A stretch of DNA of 7,245 nucleotides from Alphaproteobacteria bacterium. GTDB lineage: Bacteria; Pseudomonadota; Alphaproteobacteria; UBA8366. Below the pieces are notes generated by a model. That model had not been told where the DNA came from and did no database searches. It was given only the letters and a program-made list of their open reading frames with translations. Position 1 is the stretch's first letter. The number at the start of each line of letters is the position of its first letter. Location: the NCBI GenBank assembly GCA_018665505.1, contig JABJCS010000687.1, positions 1 through 7,245 of the forward strand. The letters are read 5' to 3'. A program made the translations under genes and the position numbers. Below, piece after piece: positions 1-5,939 of this stretch.

Positions 1-493
1 CCACATGGAAGGGGATTTCCTCACGGGAATAGGGGCCACGTTGCGAAGGGTTACTGCGGGATTCGCCGAGATCGGTGACGTGTCCCAATACGTGGCCGCG
101 TTTGTTTTGCGACAGCACATCATCGCCCAGATGCTGACCAATGGCCCAGAATGCGATGGCGCTGCCCCGCTTGCCGAAGGCGTCGACGGGCAGGCCATGC
201 AACAGGACAAACCCACGGCCGTACAATAATTCGCTGCGCAATAGCGCGAGTTTTGGGGCTAAGCAGGGTAGCGAAAAATCTTCTTTGCCGAGCGGCATCA
301 CGTCGATGCCTTCTTGGTCGAAAGGAGCGACGGCGGCGTGCAGGTCGTCGATGTCATTTTGGTTGAGTTCGATCCGCCATTCGTCGCTCGCGGCCATGGC
401 TTTGGCGCTCCAATCCGCCGGGTCGACCACGGGGTGGCCCGGCACAGCCGCTTCGCGGCGGTCTTTAAAGGGATCGTGTTGCGTCGTGTTCAT
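1..493 (-). CDS. TauD/TfdA-family Fe(II)/2-oxoglutarate dioxygenase, N-terminal part
   Basis: The 5' part (164 codons) of a gene that continues past the left edge. The family couples oxidative decarboxylation of 2-oxoglutarate to hydroxylation of a small substrate such as a sulfonate or a carnitine precursor; the substrate cannot be read here. Visible pieces are a core strand and loop around residues 91-104 (YGRGFVLLHGLPV), a segment LGHVTDLG at 136-143, and EEIPFHV at 158-164. H163 should be the first iron ligand of the HxD motif, with its Asp just outside the window. ATG 493 is the most upstream possible start in this frame, because an in-frame stop lies at 518-520. The gene follows a YeeE/YedE permease after 59 bases, so a sulfur-compound substrate is a reasonable guess but is context inference only. 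No good Shine-Dalgarno sits at normal distance from this ATG (see the upstream ORF). Confidence 0.85.
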   Translation of the reverse strand, partial: MNTTQHDPFKDRREAAVPGHPVVDPADWSAKAMAASDEWRIELNQNDIDDLHAAVAPFDQEGIDVMPLGKEDFSLPCLAPKLALLRSELLYGRGFVLLHGLPVDAFGKRGSAIAFWAIGQHLGDDVLSQNKRGHVLGHVTDLGESRSNPSQRGPYSREEIPFHV

Positions 494-504
494 CGTCCGC
501 CCAT
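490..504 (-). other. possible four-codon upstream ORF overlapping the dioxygenase start
   Basis: Read on the minus strand, GAGAGGA (513-519) is followed after 8 bases by ATG (502-504), then GGC GGA CGA TGA. The TGA overlaps the ATG of the dioxygenase in an ATGA junction (490-493). The good ribosome site is 19 bases from the dioxygenase ATG but ideally placed for this mini-ORF. Translation may therefore start here and re-initiate on the dioxygenase gene. Such a short ORF can arise by chance. Confidence 0.3.
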
Positions 505-513
505 TCGTGTTGT

Positions 514-533
514 CCTCTCAATAATATGAGAGG
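514..533 (-). promoter_or_regulatory. perfect inverted repeat covering the ribosome-binding site upstream of the dioxygenase
   Basis: CCTCTCA (514-520) and TGAGAGG (527-533) are exact reverse complements around a 6-base loop. On the minus strand the second arm contains the GAGAGG Shine-Dalgarno-like sequence. No T-run follows, so it is not a standard intrinsic terminator. It could be an RNA hairpin that hides the ribosome site, or a DNA operator for a dimeric repressor. Confidence 0.45.
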
Positions 534-552
534 TTAGCACGGGTTCTCCAGA

Positions 553-1719
553 TCAGGGATTCGAGAGGCCGAACCAGGGGCGGAAGCGAATACCGAGCCA
601 AGTTCCCCCGAGGGCGGCAACAATCCACAGCCAGCCATGCAAGCTAGTAGAGGCAACGCCGGAGACGAACGCCCCAATATTGCATCCGAACGCGATCCGC
701 GCGCCGTACCCCATCAGCAGACCGCCGATGACAGCGGCGGCCAAGGAGCGCCACGGTAGCCGGGTCGCCGGGGCGAATCGTCCGGCCAATCCGGCGGCTA
801 TCAGCGCCCCCAATACGATGCCGATATCCATCACCGAAACCGTGTCTTCGAGGATAGGGTGGTTGAGCGCGTATTCCGGATAGCCACCGGTCCAGAACCA
901 AACGCCATCCGCGCTCCATCCGAAGAGTTGGGCAATCTTGGCACCCCATAAGCTGAACGCCCAAGTGATGCTCCATGGGTGCCCGGCGATCATGAGGCTA
1001 AGCCAGCTCAATAGTGCCAACGCCAATGCACCCCACAAAAACGGCCAGCCACCAGTCAGGAGGTGCGCCCAATTGAAGGGTGCGGCCGGCGCTTCTTCGT
1101 CTCGGCCCCAGCGGCGCAGTCCCCACCACAGCGCGGCGAAAACAACGAGTTGTGCGACGACCGCACCGGACCAGCCTATTTCCTTGCCAAGCACGAAGGT
1201 GCCGAGGCGCGGTGTTGCGTTCCACCACTGCATATCCAAACTGGCCCAAAACGATCCGGCACAGAAGAATACGACGGTTGCGATCATCCGTGTGCTGCCG
1301 CCGCCGAGCGTGAACAAGGTACCGGAGCCGCAACCGTTCCCAAGCTGCATGCCGAGGCCGAACATGAAGGCGCCGATCAGCACTTGCATACCGACCGGTG
1401 CATTGGCGCTGTAGGCCTCGATGCCGAATCCCCTCCCTTCGGCCAGTACGGGTGCGAAGAGAAGCGTGGCGGCGGCGATCAGGATGAGTTGCGCGCGGAC
1501 CGCCGCGGTCTCGCGATTGATGATCATCCGTCGATACGCTGCCGTAAAACCGAAGGCGGTATGATAAAGCACGAGGCCCAAGAGCCCGCCGAGGCCTAAT
1601 AGGATCGGCATGCGCCAGCCATGGGCGGCGGCGAGGGCGGCAACTGTGATTAATCCGGCGATCCCGATCCCGATCACCCGCCATTGCGGACTGGTTGCGG
1701 TGGTGGGGAGCGCGGACAC
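553..1719 (-). CDS. YeeE/YedE-family sulfur-compound membrane transporter
   Basis: A 388-residue polytopic inner-membrane protein of the YeeE/YedE (Sulf_transp) family, whose characterised member TsuA takes up thiosulfate. Two family signature segments are visible: GNGCGSGTLFTLGGGSTRM around residues 128-146, with C130, and FGCNIGAFVSGV at 343-354, with C345. Family cysteines of this kind are held to pass the sulfur substrate through the membrane. About ten hydrophobic stretches are seen, beginning at residues 15-32 and 37-53; the protein ends with a helix before RFRPWFGL. The length fits the full two-repeat family form. The start is GTG at 1717-1719, 9 bases after the DUF302 stop, without a clear Shine-Dalgarno, so translation probably depends on coupling; another GTG 14 codons downstream is possible. 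Thiosulfate, sulfite or another sulfur species remains open as substrate. Confidence 0.9.
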   Translation of the reverse strand: MSALPTTATSPQWRVIGIGIAGLITVAALAAAHGWRMPILLGLGGLLGLVLYHTAFGFTAAYRRMIINRETAAVRAQLILIAAATLLFAPVLAEGRGFGIEAYSANAPVGMQVLIGAFMFGLGMQLGNGCGSGTLFTLGGGSTRMIATVVFFCAGSFWASLDMQWWNATPRLGTFVLGKEIGWSGAVVAQLVVFAALWWGLRRWGRDEEAPAAPFNWAHLLTGGWPFLWGALALALLSWLSLMIAGHPWSITWAFSLWGAKIAQLFGWSADGVWFWTGGYPEYALNHPILEDTVSVMDIGIVLGALIAAGLAGRFAPATRLPWRSLAAAVIGGLLMGYGARIAFGCNIGAFVSGVASTSLHGWLWIVAALGGTWLGIRFRPWFGLSNP

Positions 1720-1728
1720 GAGGTTCGT

Positions 1729-2211
1729 CTATTTGCCGGTTGTGCCGGAGACGATCTTCGCCCAGAGCTCGTCCAATTCCTTGGCCATCGCATCCAGCTC
1801 GCTGCTGCCGTAGACTCCGAAGATCGCGCTCGGCTTGCGATAGGTCAGCGTCGCGGTGCCGTCGGCATTCTCCGTCACGTAAAAGCGCAATGGTGCTTCG
1901 ATGCCCGATGGCACGCTCGCTTTCAACATGCGGACGGCGAAGTCGTTGCGGTAGACGCCCAGTACCAGATTGCCGGGAATTTTGATGCCCCGATGTTTCG
2001 CGCCAGCGCTGGCGCTGGCCGAGGTGACCACATACATGCCGCTTTTCTCGATAGCGGCTTCCAGTCGAGTGCGCAATTGACCGAAGCTGTACTTGGTCGC
2101 GATGACTTCGGTTCCCGGATACGGCGTTGCATTTCCGGCAATCGCGCGCTCCGAGAACGACGCGGTCGAAATCAAGATGACCAGCGCGAGGCCGAGAAAA
2201 AGTTTATGCAT
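1729..2211 (-). CDS. secreted DUF302-domain protein
   Basis: A 160-residue protein with an N-terminal signal peptide: a positively charged start, a hydrophobic core LFLGLALVILIST at residues 4-16, and probable cleavage near residues 25-26 (AIAG). It should act in the periplasm. The mature part matches the DUF302 pattern: an amphipathic helix FGQLRTRLEAAIEKSG, a stretch VYRNDFAVRMLKASVP, and EAPLRFYVTENADG followed by YRKPSAIFGVYG. The fold is known but no biochemical role is established. ATG 2211 has a good ribosome site (GAGGAA, 2220-2225, 8 bases away). It is the first gene of the run DUF302, YeeE/YedE, dioxygenase, so it may serve the permease, for instance in periplasmic handling of a sulfur compound; that is inference. 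A Ser-Ala-Ser-Ala run near residues 64-70 is encoded by a local GC-rich palindrome. Confidence 0.85.
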   Translation of the reverse strand: MHKLFLGLALVILISTASFSERAIAGNATPYPGTEVIATKYSFGQLRTRLEAAIEKSGMYVVTSASASAGAKHRGIKIPGNLVLGVYRNDFAVRMLKASVPSGIEAPLRFYVTENADGTATLTYRKPSAIFGVYGSSELDAMAKELDELWAKIVSGTTGK

Positions 2212-2309
2212 TGAACGGTTTCCTCACAGGCAAATGGGCACTCGTATTTAGCGCCGCGATGGGACTGTGTGGAAAGGGGGCGGCGTATCAAATTACCGCG
2301 AGGCGAGAT

Positions 2310-3179
2310 TTACCAGACAAGGTATCGCGCGACATATGTCGGGGTCGCGGCGTATTGTTCGTAGAGTTTCGCGAGGCTCTCCGGTGTGTGTGCGCCGTCC
2401 GCTTGAAGATCGAGTTCGGGGCGGTGGATACCGTCGGTAATGAAGAGAGAGTCGAATCCGGCGGAGCTGGCGCCTGCGATATCATGGTGCAGAGAATCAC
2501 CGATGGCGAGAATACGTCGAGGGTCTGCGGCTTCGTCGCCCAAAGCCATTTGATATGCCCCCAGTGTTGGTTTGCCGTGCCATCGTACATATCCGCCGAG
2601 CGCTTCATAACGCCGCGCGACGACGCCCGGACATTGCACCAATTCGCCCTCCGGCGTGATGCTGACGAAATCTCCATTCGAGCAAACCATCGGTAATCTG
2701 AGCTCGACACCGCGGCGCAAGATCGCTTCATACTCTGGAAAGCGGTCTCTCTCGGTTCCGTTCAGGAGAATGAACTCCGCTTTCTCGATGCTGTCGACCG
2801 GCTCGAGGTCCAAGCCTTCGAAAAAATGCTCGTCTTTGCCCCATTGGAAGACGATACAACGGGTGCCGAGATCGGTGTAGAACGGATCTTTGCGCCCGAG
2901 GAATGCTTGCCACACTTCCTCGCCCGAAGTTGCGAACCCGTCAAAAAGATTGGGATCGATTGCCATGCGGGTCATGTTCCCGCGTGTGGTGTCCGCGCGG
3001 CGCGAGGAGTTGGATAGAATGATCAATTTCTTCCCCGCGTCCTTGAGGCGATGCATGACGTCCACCGCCGGTGCATGAGCCGTATGGCCATCATGGAGGA
3101 CACCCCATTGATCGACGAGGTAAGTGTCGTAAGCGTCCGCGATCTCGCCGAACCCTGCAATTGCCTTTGTGTCGCTCAC
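2310..3179 (-). CDS. HAD-superfamily class IIA hydrolase, TIGR01459 type (downstream copy)
   Basis: A 289-residue cytosolic HAD class IIA protein, related to NagD-type phosphatases and closest in pattern to the uncharacterised TIGR01459 family. Motif I is VDQWGVLHDG, with nucleophile D23; the usual second Asp at +2 is W25. Motif II is LSNSS (S56). The IIA cap lies between motifs II and III. Motif III is WHGKP (K203) and motif IV is IGDSLHHDI (D228, D233). The cap segment reads CSNGD where the sister protein has CANPD. The substrate, presumably a small phosphate ester, is unknown. The GTG start overlaps the stop of the sister gene by 4 bases (GTGA, 3176-3179), so it is translationally coupled. 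No strong terminator follows in the 98 bases before the DUF302 gene. Confidence 0.88.
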   Translation of the reverse strand: MSDTKAIAGFGEIADAYDTYLVDQWGVLHDGHTAHAPAVDVMHRLKDAGKKLIILSNSSRRADTTRGNMTRMAIDPNLFDGFATSGEEVWQAFLGRKDPFYTDLGTRCIVFQWGKDEHFFEGLDLEPVDSIEKAEFILLNGTERDRFPEYEAILRRGVELRLPMVCSNGDFVSITPEGELVQCPGVVARRYEALGGYVRWHGKPTLGAYQMALGDEAADPRRILAIGDSLHHDIAGASSAGFDSLFITDGIHRPELDLQADGAHTPESLAKLYEQYAATPTYVARYLVW

Positions 3180-4045
3180 CAGACGAATTCGCCAACCGCG
3201 CCGATCAACTGGACGTCGTCGGATTTGGCCCGCGCCGCGATCAAGCCGCCGTCGAGCCTGCCATCGGCGTCGATCAGACCTTCACCGTGGATGCCGCGTG
3301 CGACCAGCAATGCATCCAACCCGGCTGCATTTGCGCCGCGAATATCGGTGGTGAAGGAATCGCCGATGCCGAGAATGCGGGTTTTATCCTCGATCTGCAG
3401 GAGCCGGAAGCATTCGTCGTAGATCGTGGGGTCGGGTTTGCCATACCAACGGACGTCGCCGCCCAGTTCCTCGTAGCGCTCGGCGATGGCGCCTGCGCAA
3501 ATTTGTCGGATCCCGCCCCGGATCACTTCGCGGTCCGGATTGGCGCAAATCATGGGAAGCCGACGTTCGAACGCGGTACGCAACATATCGTCATAGGGAT
3601 CTGCGGAATTCATTTGATCCTTCGGGCCGGTGACCAGAATGAAATTCGCGGATTCCACGCTGTCGGCCTCGTCGAATTCTAGTCCGTCCAAGGCGGCGTG
3701 GTCGCGTTCCGGACCAATGCGTAGACATTTCGGACCTAAGCCCCGTGCCCAATCGTCGGGGCGATCGTGCAGGTATCGCCATGTCGCCTCGCCGGACGAC
3801 ATTACCCCGTCATGCAGGGAAGCCGTGATACCGAAACCGTCCAACTGCGCCGCCACCAGATGGGCGCGGCGTGGTGCGTTCGAGAGGAAAACCAGCTTCT
3901 TGTTCGCCGCGTGCAATTGCCGCAACGCATCGACAACGCCGGGAAAGACCGTAACCCCGTCATGCACGACACCCCAGAGATCGATTACGAACCCGTCGTA
4001 GTTTCCAGCGACGTCGCGTAGGCCTTGCAAAACCGACACACTCAC
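3176..4045 (-). CDS. HAD-superfamily class IIA hydrolase, TIGR01459 type (upstream copy)
   Basis: Also 289 residues, and co-linear with the downstream copy, including a shared Val-Trp C-terminus, yet clearly diverged, so this is an old tandem duplication. Motif I is IDLWGVVHDG (D22, with W24 at the +2 position). Motif II is LSNAPRR (S55). The cap has CANPDRE (N169-D171), motif III is WYGKP (K203), and motif IV is IGDSFTTDI (D229, D234). The cap retains the NPD pattern usual in NagD-like proteins, so this copy looks the more conventional of the two. The start is GTG at 4043-4045, overlapping the EAL gene stop as GTGA. It has only a weak ribosome site, consistent with coupling to the EAL gene. 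The physiological substrate is unknown. Confidence 0.88.
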   Translation of the reverse strand: MSVSVLQGLRDVAGNYDGFVIDLWGVVHDGVTVFPGVVDALRQLHAANKKLVFLSNAPRRAHLVAAQLDGFGITASLHDGVMSSGEATWRYLHDRPDDWARGLGPKCLRIGPERDHAALDGLEFDEADSVESANFILVTGPKDQMNSADPYDDMLRTAFERRLPMICANPDREVIRGGIRQICAGAIAERYEELGGDVRWYGKPDPTIYDECFRLLQIEDKTRILGIGDSFTTDIRGANAAGLDALLVARGIHGEGLIDADGRLDGGLIAARAKSDDVQLIGAVGEFVW

Positions 4046-5328
4046 GGGCGTTCGCCGGCGGTCAATGGCGTGGAGGGTGGGTCTTGGCTGAGGCGTGGTT
4101 CGCCGAACAAATAGCCTTGGCCGAAGTCAATATTATAGTCGAGGAGTTCCACCAGCATCTGCTCCGTCTCTATTTTTTCAACGATTAAATCGATGCCCGC
4201 ACCGTCCAAACGACGTTTGAGCGCCTGTATCCTGTCAGCCGATTGACCTTCGTTTTGTTCCGATTCTGGCAACAAGTTTCCGGCCTCCACTTTGACGAAA
4301 TGAAATCCGAGTTCGGCCAGCGCCTCGGCATCGAAATCGATGTCGACGATTTGATCCATGCAGAACCGGTAACCGCGTTCGCTCAAGCGTTCGACATCCT
4401 CGATGACCTCTTCCGGATGTGCGGCGATATCGGCCTGACTGAACTCGAAGATAATGCTCGGAGCCAGATCTTCATTGCGCTCCAGATATTCACGGAATTC
4501 TTGGAAGAACTCCCGGTCGGCTCGTGTCGTCGGCGAGACGTTGCAAAAGAAGCTGGTCGCGTATTCGTGCTTTTGAATCTTTTTGACCAACTGGATGCAG
4601 CGGAATAGCAGCATGTTGTCGATGGCCTTGATCAGGCCCGACTTCTTGGCGATCTCGATATAGCGGTCCGGAGTAATGACGGCCCCTTGGGCGTTGCGCA
4701 CCGAGCTGAAGCATTCGAAATAGCGGTGCTTGCGTTGCGGTAGGCTGACGATGGGCTGAAGGTAAAGATCGACCCGGTTCTGACGCAGGGCGTCGCGCAT
4801 GATGTCCAGCATATCGCTTTCGCTGAGCCGGACCGGGGCCATGGTGGTTGGGCTGCCGAATACCGCTTGGTCGTCGAGCGCTTCCTCTAGTTTTATTTCT
4901 TTCGGCAGCGGCGGCAATGCGTGGTCGGCCTTGCCCCCACCGGTGGAATATAATTCCTCGACCAGGGCATGCAGGACCTTAACCTCAGACGCGACTTCTT
5001 CCAATTCGCGGCCCCCTTCGGCCGCGTCCTGCCCGACGCTCTCCATCGCTTCATAAACCCGGCGCATTTCATCGCGGGCCCGCTCCAGCTCTTCGTGGGC
5101 ACCGTCATAGGCCCGGCGCAACACCAAAAGGCGGTGCAAGGCGGTCGCTTCGTTTTGCCGCCGAGCGATGGTTTCGTGGGCCAACAATCCGCCAAGAAAA
5201 ACGACCATGCCAAGAAGCCATGCCGCGTTATCTTCGAAATTCAGAACGCCGCCCGGAAAGGTATAACCGACCACTGCTGCCAAAACGGCGTAGCCAAGAA
5301 ATACAATAATATGCGCAACCCTGGACAT
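4042..5328 (-). CDS. membrane-anchored coiled-coil protein with degenerate EAL domain (TipF-like)
   Basis: A 428-residue protein with two hydrophobic helices (about 5-24 and 35-52), a charged coiled-coil region (about 55-130), a Pro/Lys linker and an EAL domain (about 170-412). This order matches Caulobacter TipF, a c-di-GMP-binding flagellar-assembly regulator; orthology is inferred from architecture only. Some catalytic-family positions remain: QPIV (191-194), N263 in NVSP, E295, K346, E384 and Q404 in GQGYLFGEP. However, the signature EAL reads ECF (205-207), and the metal-binding DD of DDFG reads DQ (325-326) without the following FG. Phosphodiesterase activity is therefore unlikely, and a c-di-GMP receptor or scaffold is more plausible. 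Start ATG 5328 has a modest GGGAG upstream. Its stop overlaps the start of the first HAD gene, making it the head of a three-gene operon. Confidence 0.87.
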   Translation of the reverse strand: MSRVAHIIVFLGYAVLAAVVGYTFPGGVLNFEDNAAWLLGMVVFLGGLLAHETIARRQNEATALHRLLVLRRAYDGAHEELERARDEMRRVYEAMESVGQDAAEGGRELEEVASEVKVLHALVEELYSTGGGKADHALPPLPKEIKLEEALDDQAVFGSPTTMAPVRLSESDMLDIMRDALRQNRVDLYLQPIVSLPQRKHRYFECFSSVRNAQGAVITPDRYIEIAKKSGLIKAIDNMLLFRCIQLVKKIQKHEYATSFFCNVSPTTRADREFFQEFREYLERNEDLAPSIIFEFSQADIAAHPEEVIEDVERLSERGYRFCMDQIVDIDFDAEALAELGFHFVKVEAGNLLPESEQNEGQSADRIQALKRRLDGAGIDLIVEKIETEQMLVELLDYNIDFGQGYLFGEPRLSQDPPSTPLTAGERP

Positions 5329-5408
5329 AGGGTATCAGCACTCCCGCTTGGATGAATTTGCGGCGCAAGATTACGCGTCGCCTGAATGGCGCACAAGGTG
5401 GCGAAAGG

Positions 5409-5750
5409 CTATCCCAGATCGGGGAAAATATGCACGCCGTCGGCGTCGAGCGGCAGCGGCTCCGCCCAGACGACGGTGTTCAACGGGATGTCACCGTAGA
5501 GATGGGGGAAGAGTGCCCCGCCTCGTGCCGCTTCCCATTTTAAACTCTCGCTGAGAGCGTCCGAATCGCAGGCTACAAGGATGAGGTTTGCCTCACTCGT
5601 TCGGTGCTTTGCAGCGCTCTCCTTTACTTGGATTGCGGTCGAGAAATGAATGAACCCGTCGACCCGATCCTCCGCCGCACCCTGATAGAAACCAGCCGCT
5701 TGCGCCGCGTCCCATTCGGCCTTTCTGGCCATGTGAAATATCAATGTCAT
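5409..5750 (-). CDS. DUF952-domain protein
   Basis: A 113-residue soluble protein matching the DUF952 family over its full length: the N-terminal strand TLIFHM, a helix AEWDAAQAAGFYQG, the signature DGFIHFSTAIQV at residues 31-42, and the C-terminal FPHLYGDIPLNTVVW at 81-95. The family is small and widespread. Its fold is compared with ADP-ribosyltransferase-like proteins, but its reaction is not established. ATG 5750 is preferred to an internal ATG at codon 7 because the family's first strand lies before it. No Shine-Dalgarno is evident, and the start lies 3 bases beyond a 7-bp hairpin. It is divergent from the LexA-like gene and shares with it the region holding the GAAC half-sites. It is 80 bases from the EAL gene, so it may or may not be in that transcript. 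Confidence 0.85.
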   Translation of the reverse strand: MTLIFHMARKAEWDAAQAAGFYQGAAEDRVDGFIHFSTAIQVKESAAKHRTSEANLILVACDSDALSESLKWEAARGGALFPHLYGDIPLNTVVWAEPLPLDADGVHIFPDLG

Positions 5751-5753
5751 GCG

Positions 5754-5781
5754 CGGACGCTACCGGAGCGTGTCGCGTCCG
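5754..5781 (-). promoter_or_regulatory. stem-loop abutting the DUF952 start codon
   Basis: CGGACGC (5754-5760) and GCGTCCG (5775-5781) form a perfect 7-bp GC-rich stem with a 14-base loop. In the minus-strand transcript the stem ends 3 bases before the DUF952 ATG and occupies the place where a ribosome site would be. It may limit translation. A chance repeat in GC-rich DNA is possible. Confidence 0.35.
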
Positions 5782-5823
5782 GCAAGGGTGGCTCGATGAT
5801 TCATAAATCGCGCAAAACTATTC

Positions 5824-5851
5824 TTTACTCCCTTCAAAGATGTGATAGATT
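5824..5851 (+). promoter_or_regulatory. weak candidate promoter for the LexA-like gene
   Basis: TTTACT (5824-5829) and TAGATT (5846-5851), 16 bases apart, each match four of six sigma-70 consensus bases. Transcription would begin just at the GAAC array, so a protein bound there could block it. On the opposite strand TACAAT (complement of 5849-5854) is a fair -10 hexamer for DUF952 but lacks a good -35. Both readings are tentative. Confidence 0.25.
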
Positions 5852-5857
5852 GTATGA

Positions 5858-5883
5858 GAACTAAAAGAGAACTAAAAGAGAAC
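5858..5883. promoter_or_regulatory. two overlapping LexA (SOS) boxes of alphaproteobacterial type
   Basis: GAAC occurs at 5858-5861, 5869-5872 and 5880-5883, separated each time by the identical 7 bases TAAAAGA. This gives two overlapping, exact GAAC-N7-GAAC direct repeats, or GTTC-N7-GTTC on the other strand, which is the known LexA box of alphaproteobacteria. The 11-base period puts all half-sites on about the same face of the helix. The array lies 56 bases before the LexA-like gene and 108 bases before the DUF952 gene, so either or both could be controlled. Occupancy by LexA is inferred; autoregulation by the neighbouring regulator is an alternative. Confidence 0.7.
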
Positions 5884-5939
5884 AAATAAGCTTAGCACAA
5901 TGCAAAACACCTAGTTACCCAAGGAAGGGATAGACGGTG

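Noticed and set aside
141..524. 127-codon plus-strand open frame near the left edge
   Set aside because: The minus strand here encodes a TauD/TfdA-type dioxygenase with recognisable motifs; the plus frame is its shadow.
1063..1599. 178-codon plus-strand open frame inside the permease gene
   Set aside because: It is antisense to a well-supported YeeE/YedE gene, has no recognisable protein pattern, and is the expected by-product of GC-rich codon use.
2004..2020. GC-rich palindrome GCCAGCGCTGGC inside the DUF302 gene
   Set aside because: It encodes a Ser-Ala run and is explained by repeated alanine/serine codons; no sign of a regulatory role.
2252..2285. CGCCGC / GCGGCG inverted repeat between the second HAD gene and the DUF302 gene, considered as a terminator
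   Set aside because: Only 6 pairs with a 22-base loop and no T-run on either strand; too weak to call in GC-rich DNA.
3071..3682. 203-codon plus-strand open frame across the two HAD genes
   Set aside because: Antisense to both HAD genes with intact motifs; the composition looks like reversed codons and no domain is recognisable.
4377..4392. GTTC pair inside the EAL gene resembling a LexA box
   Set aside because: The half-sites are 8 bases apart rather than 7 and lie within coding sequence far from any start.
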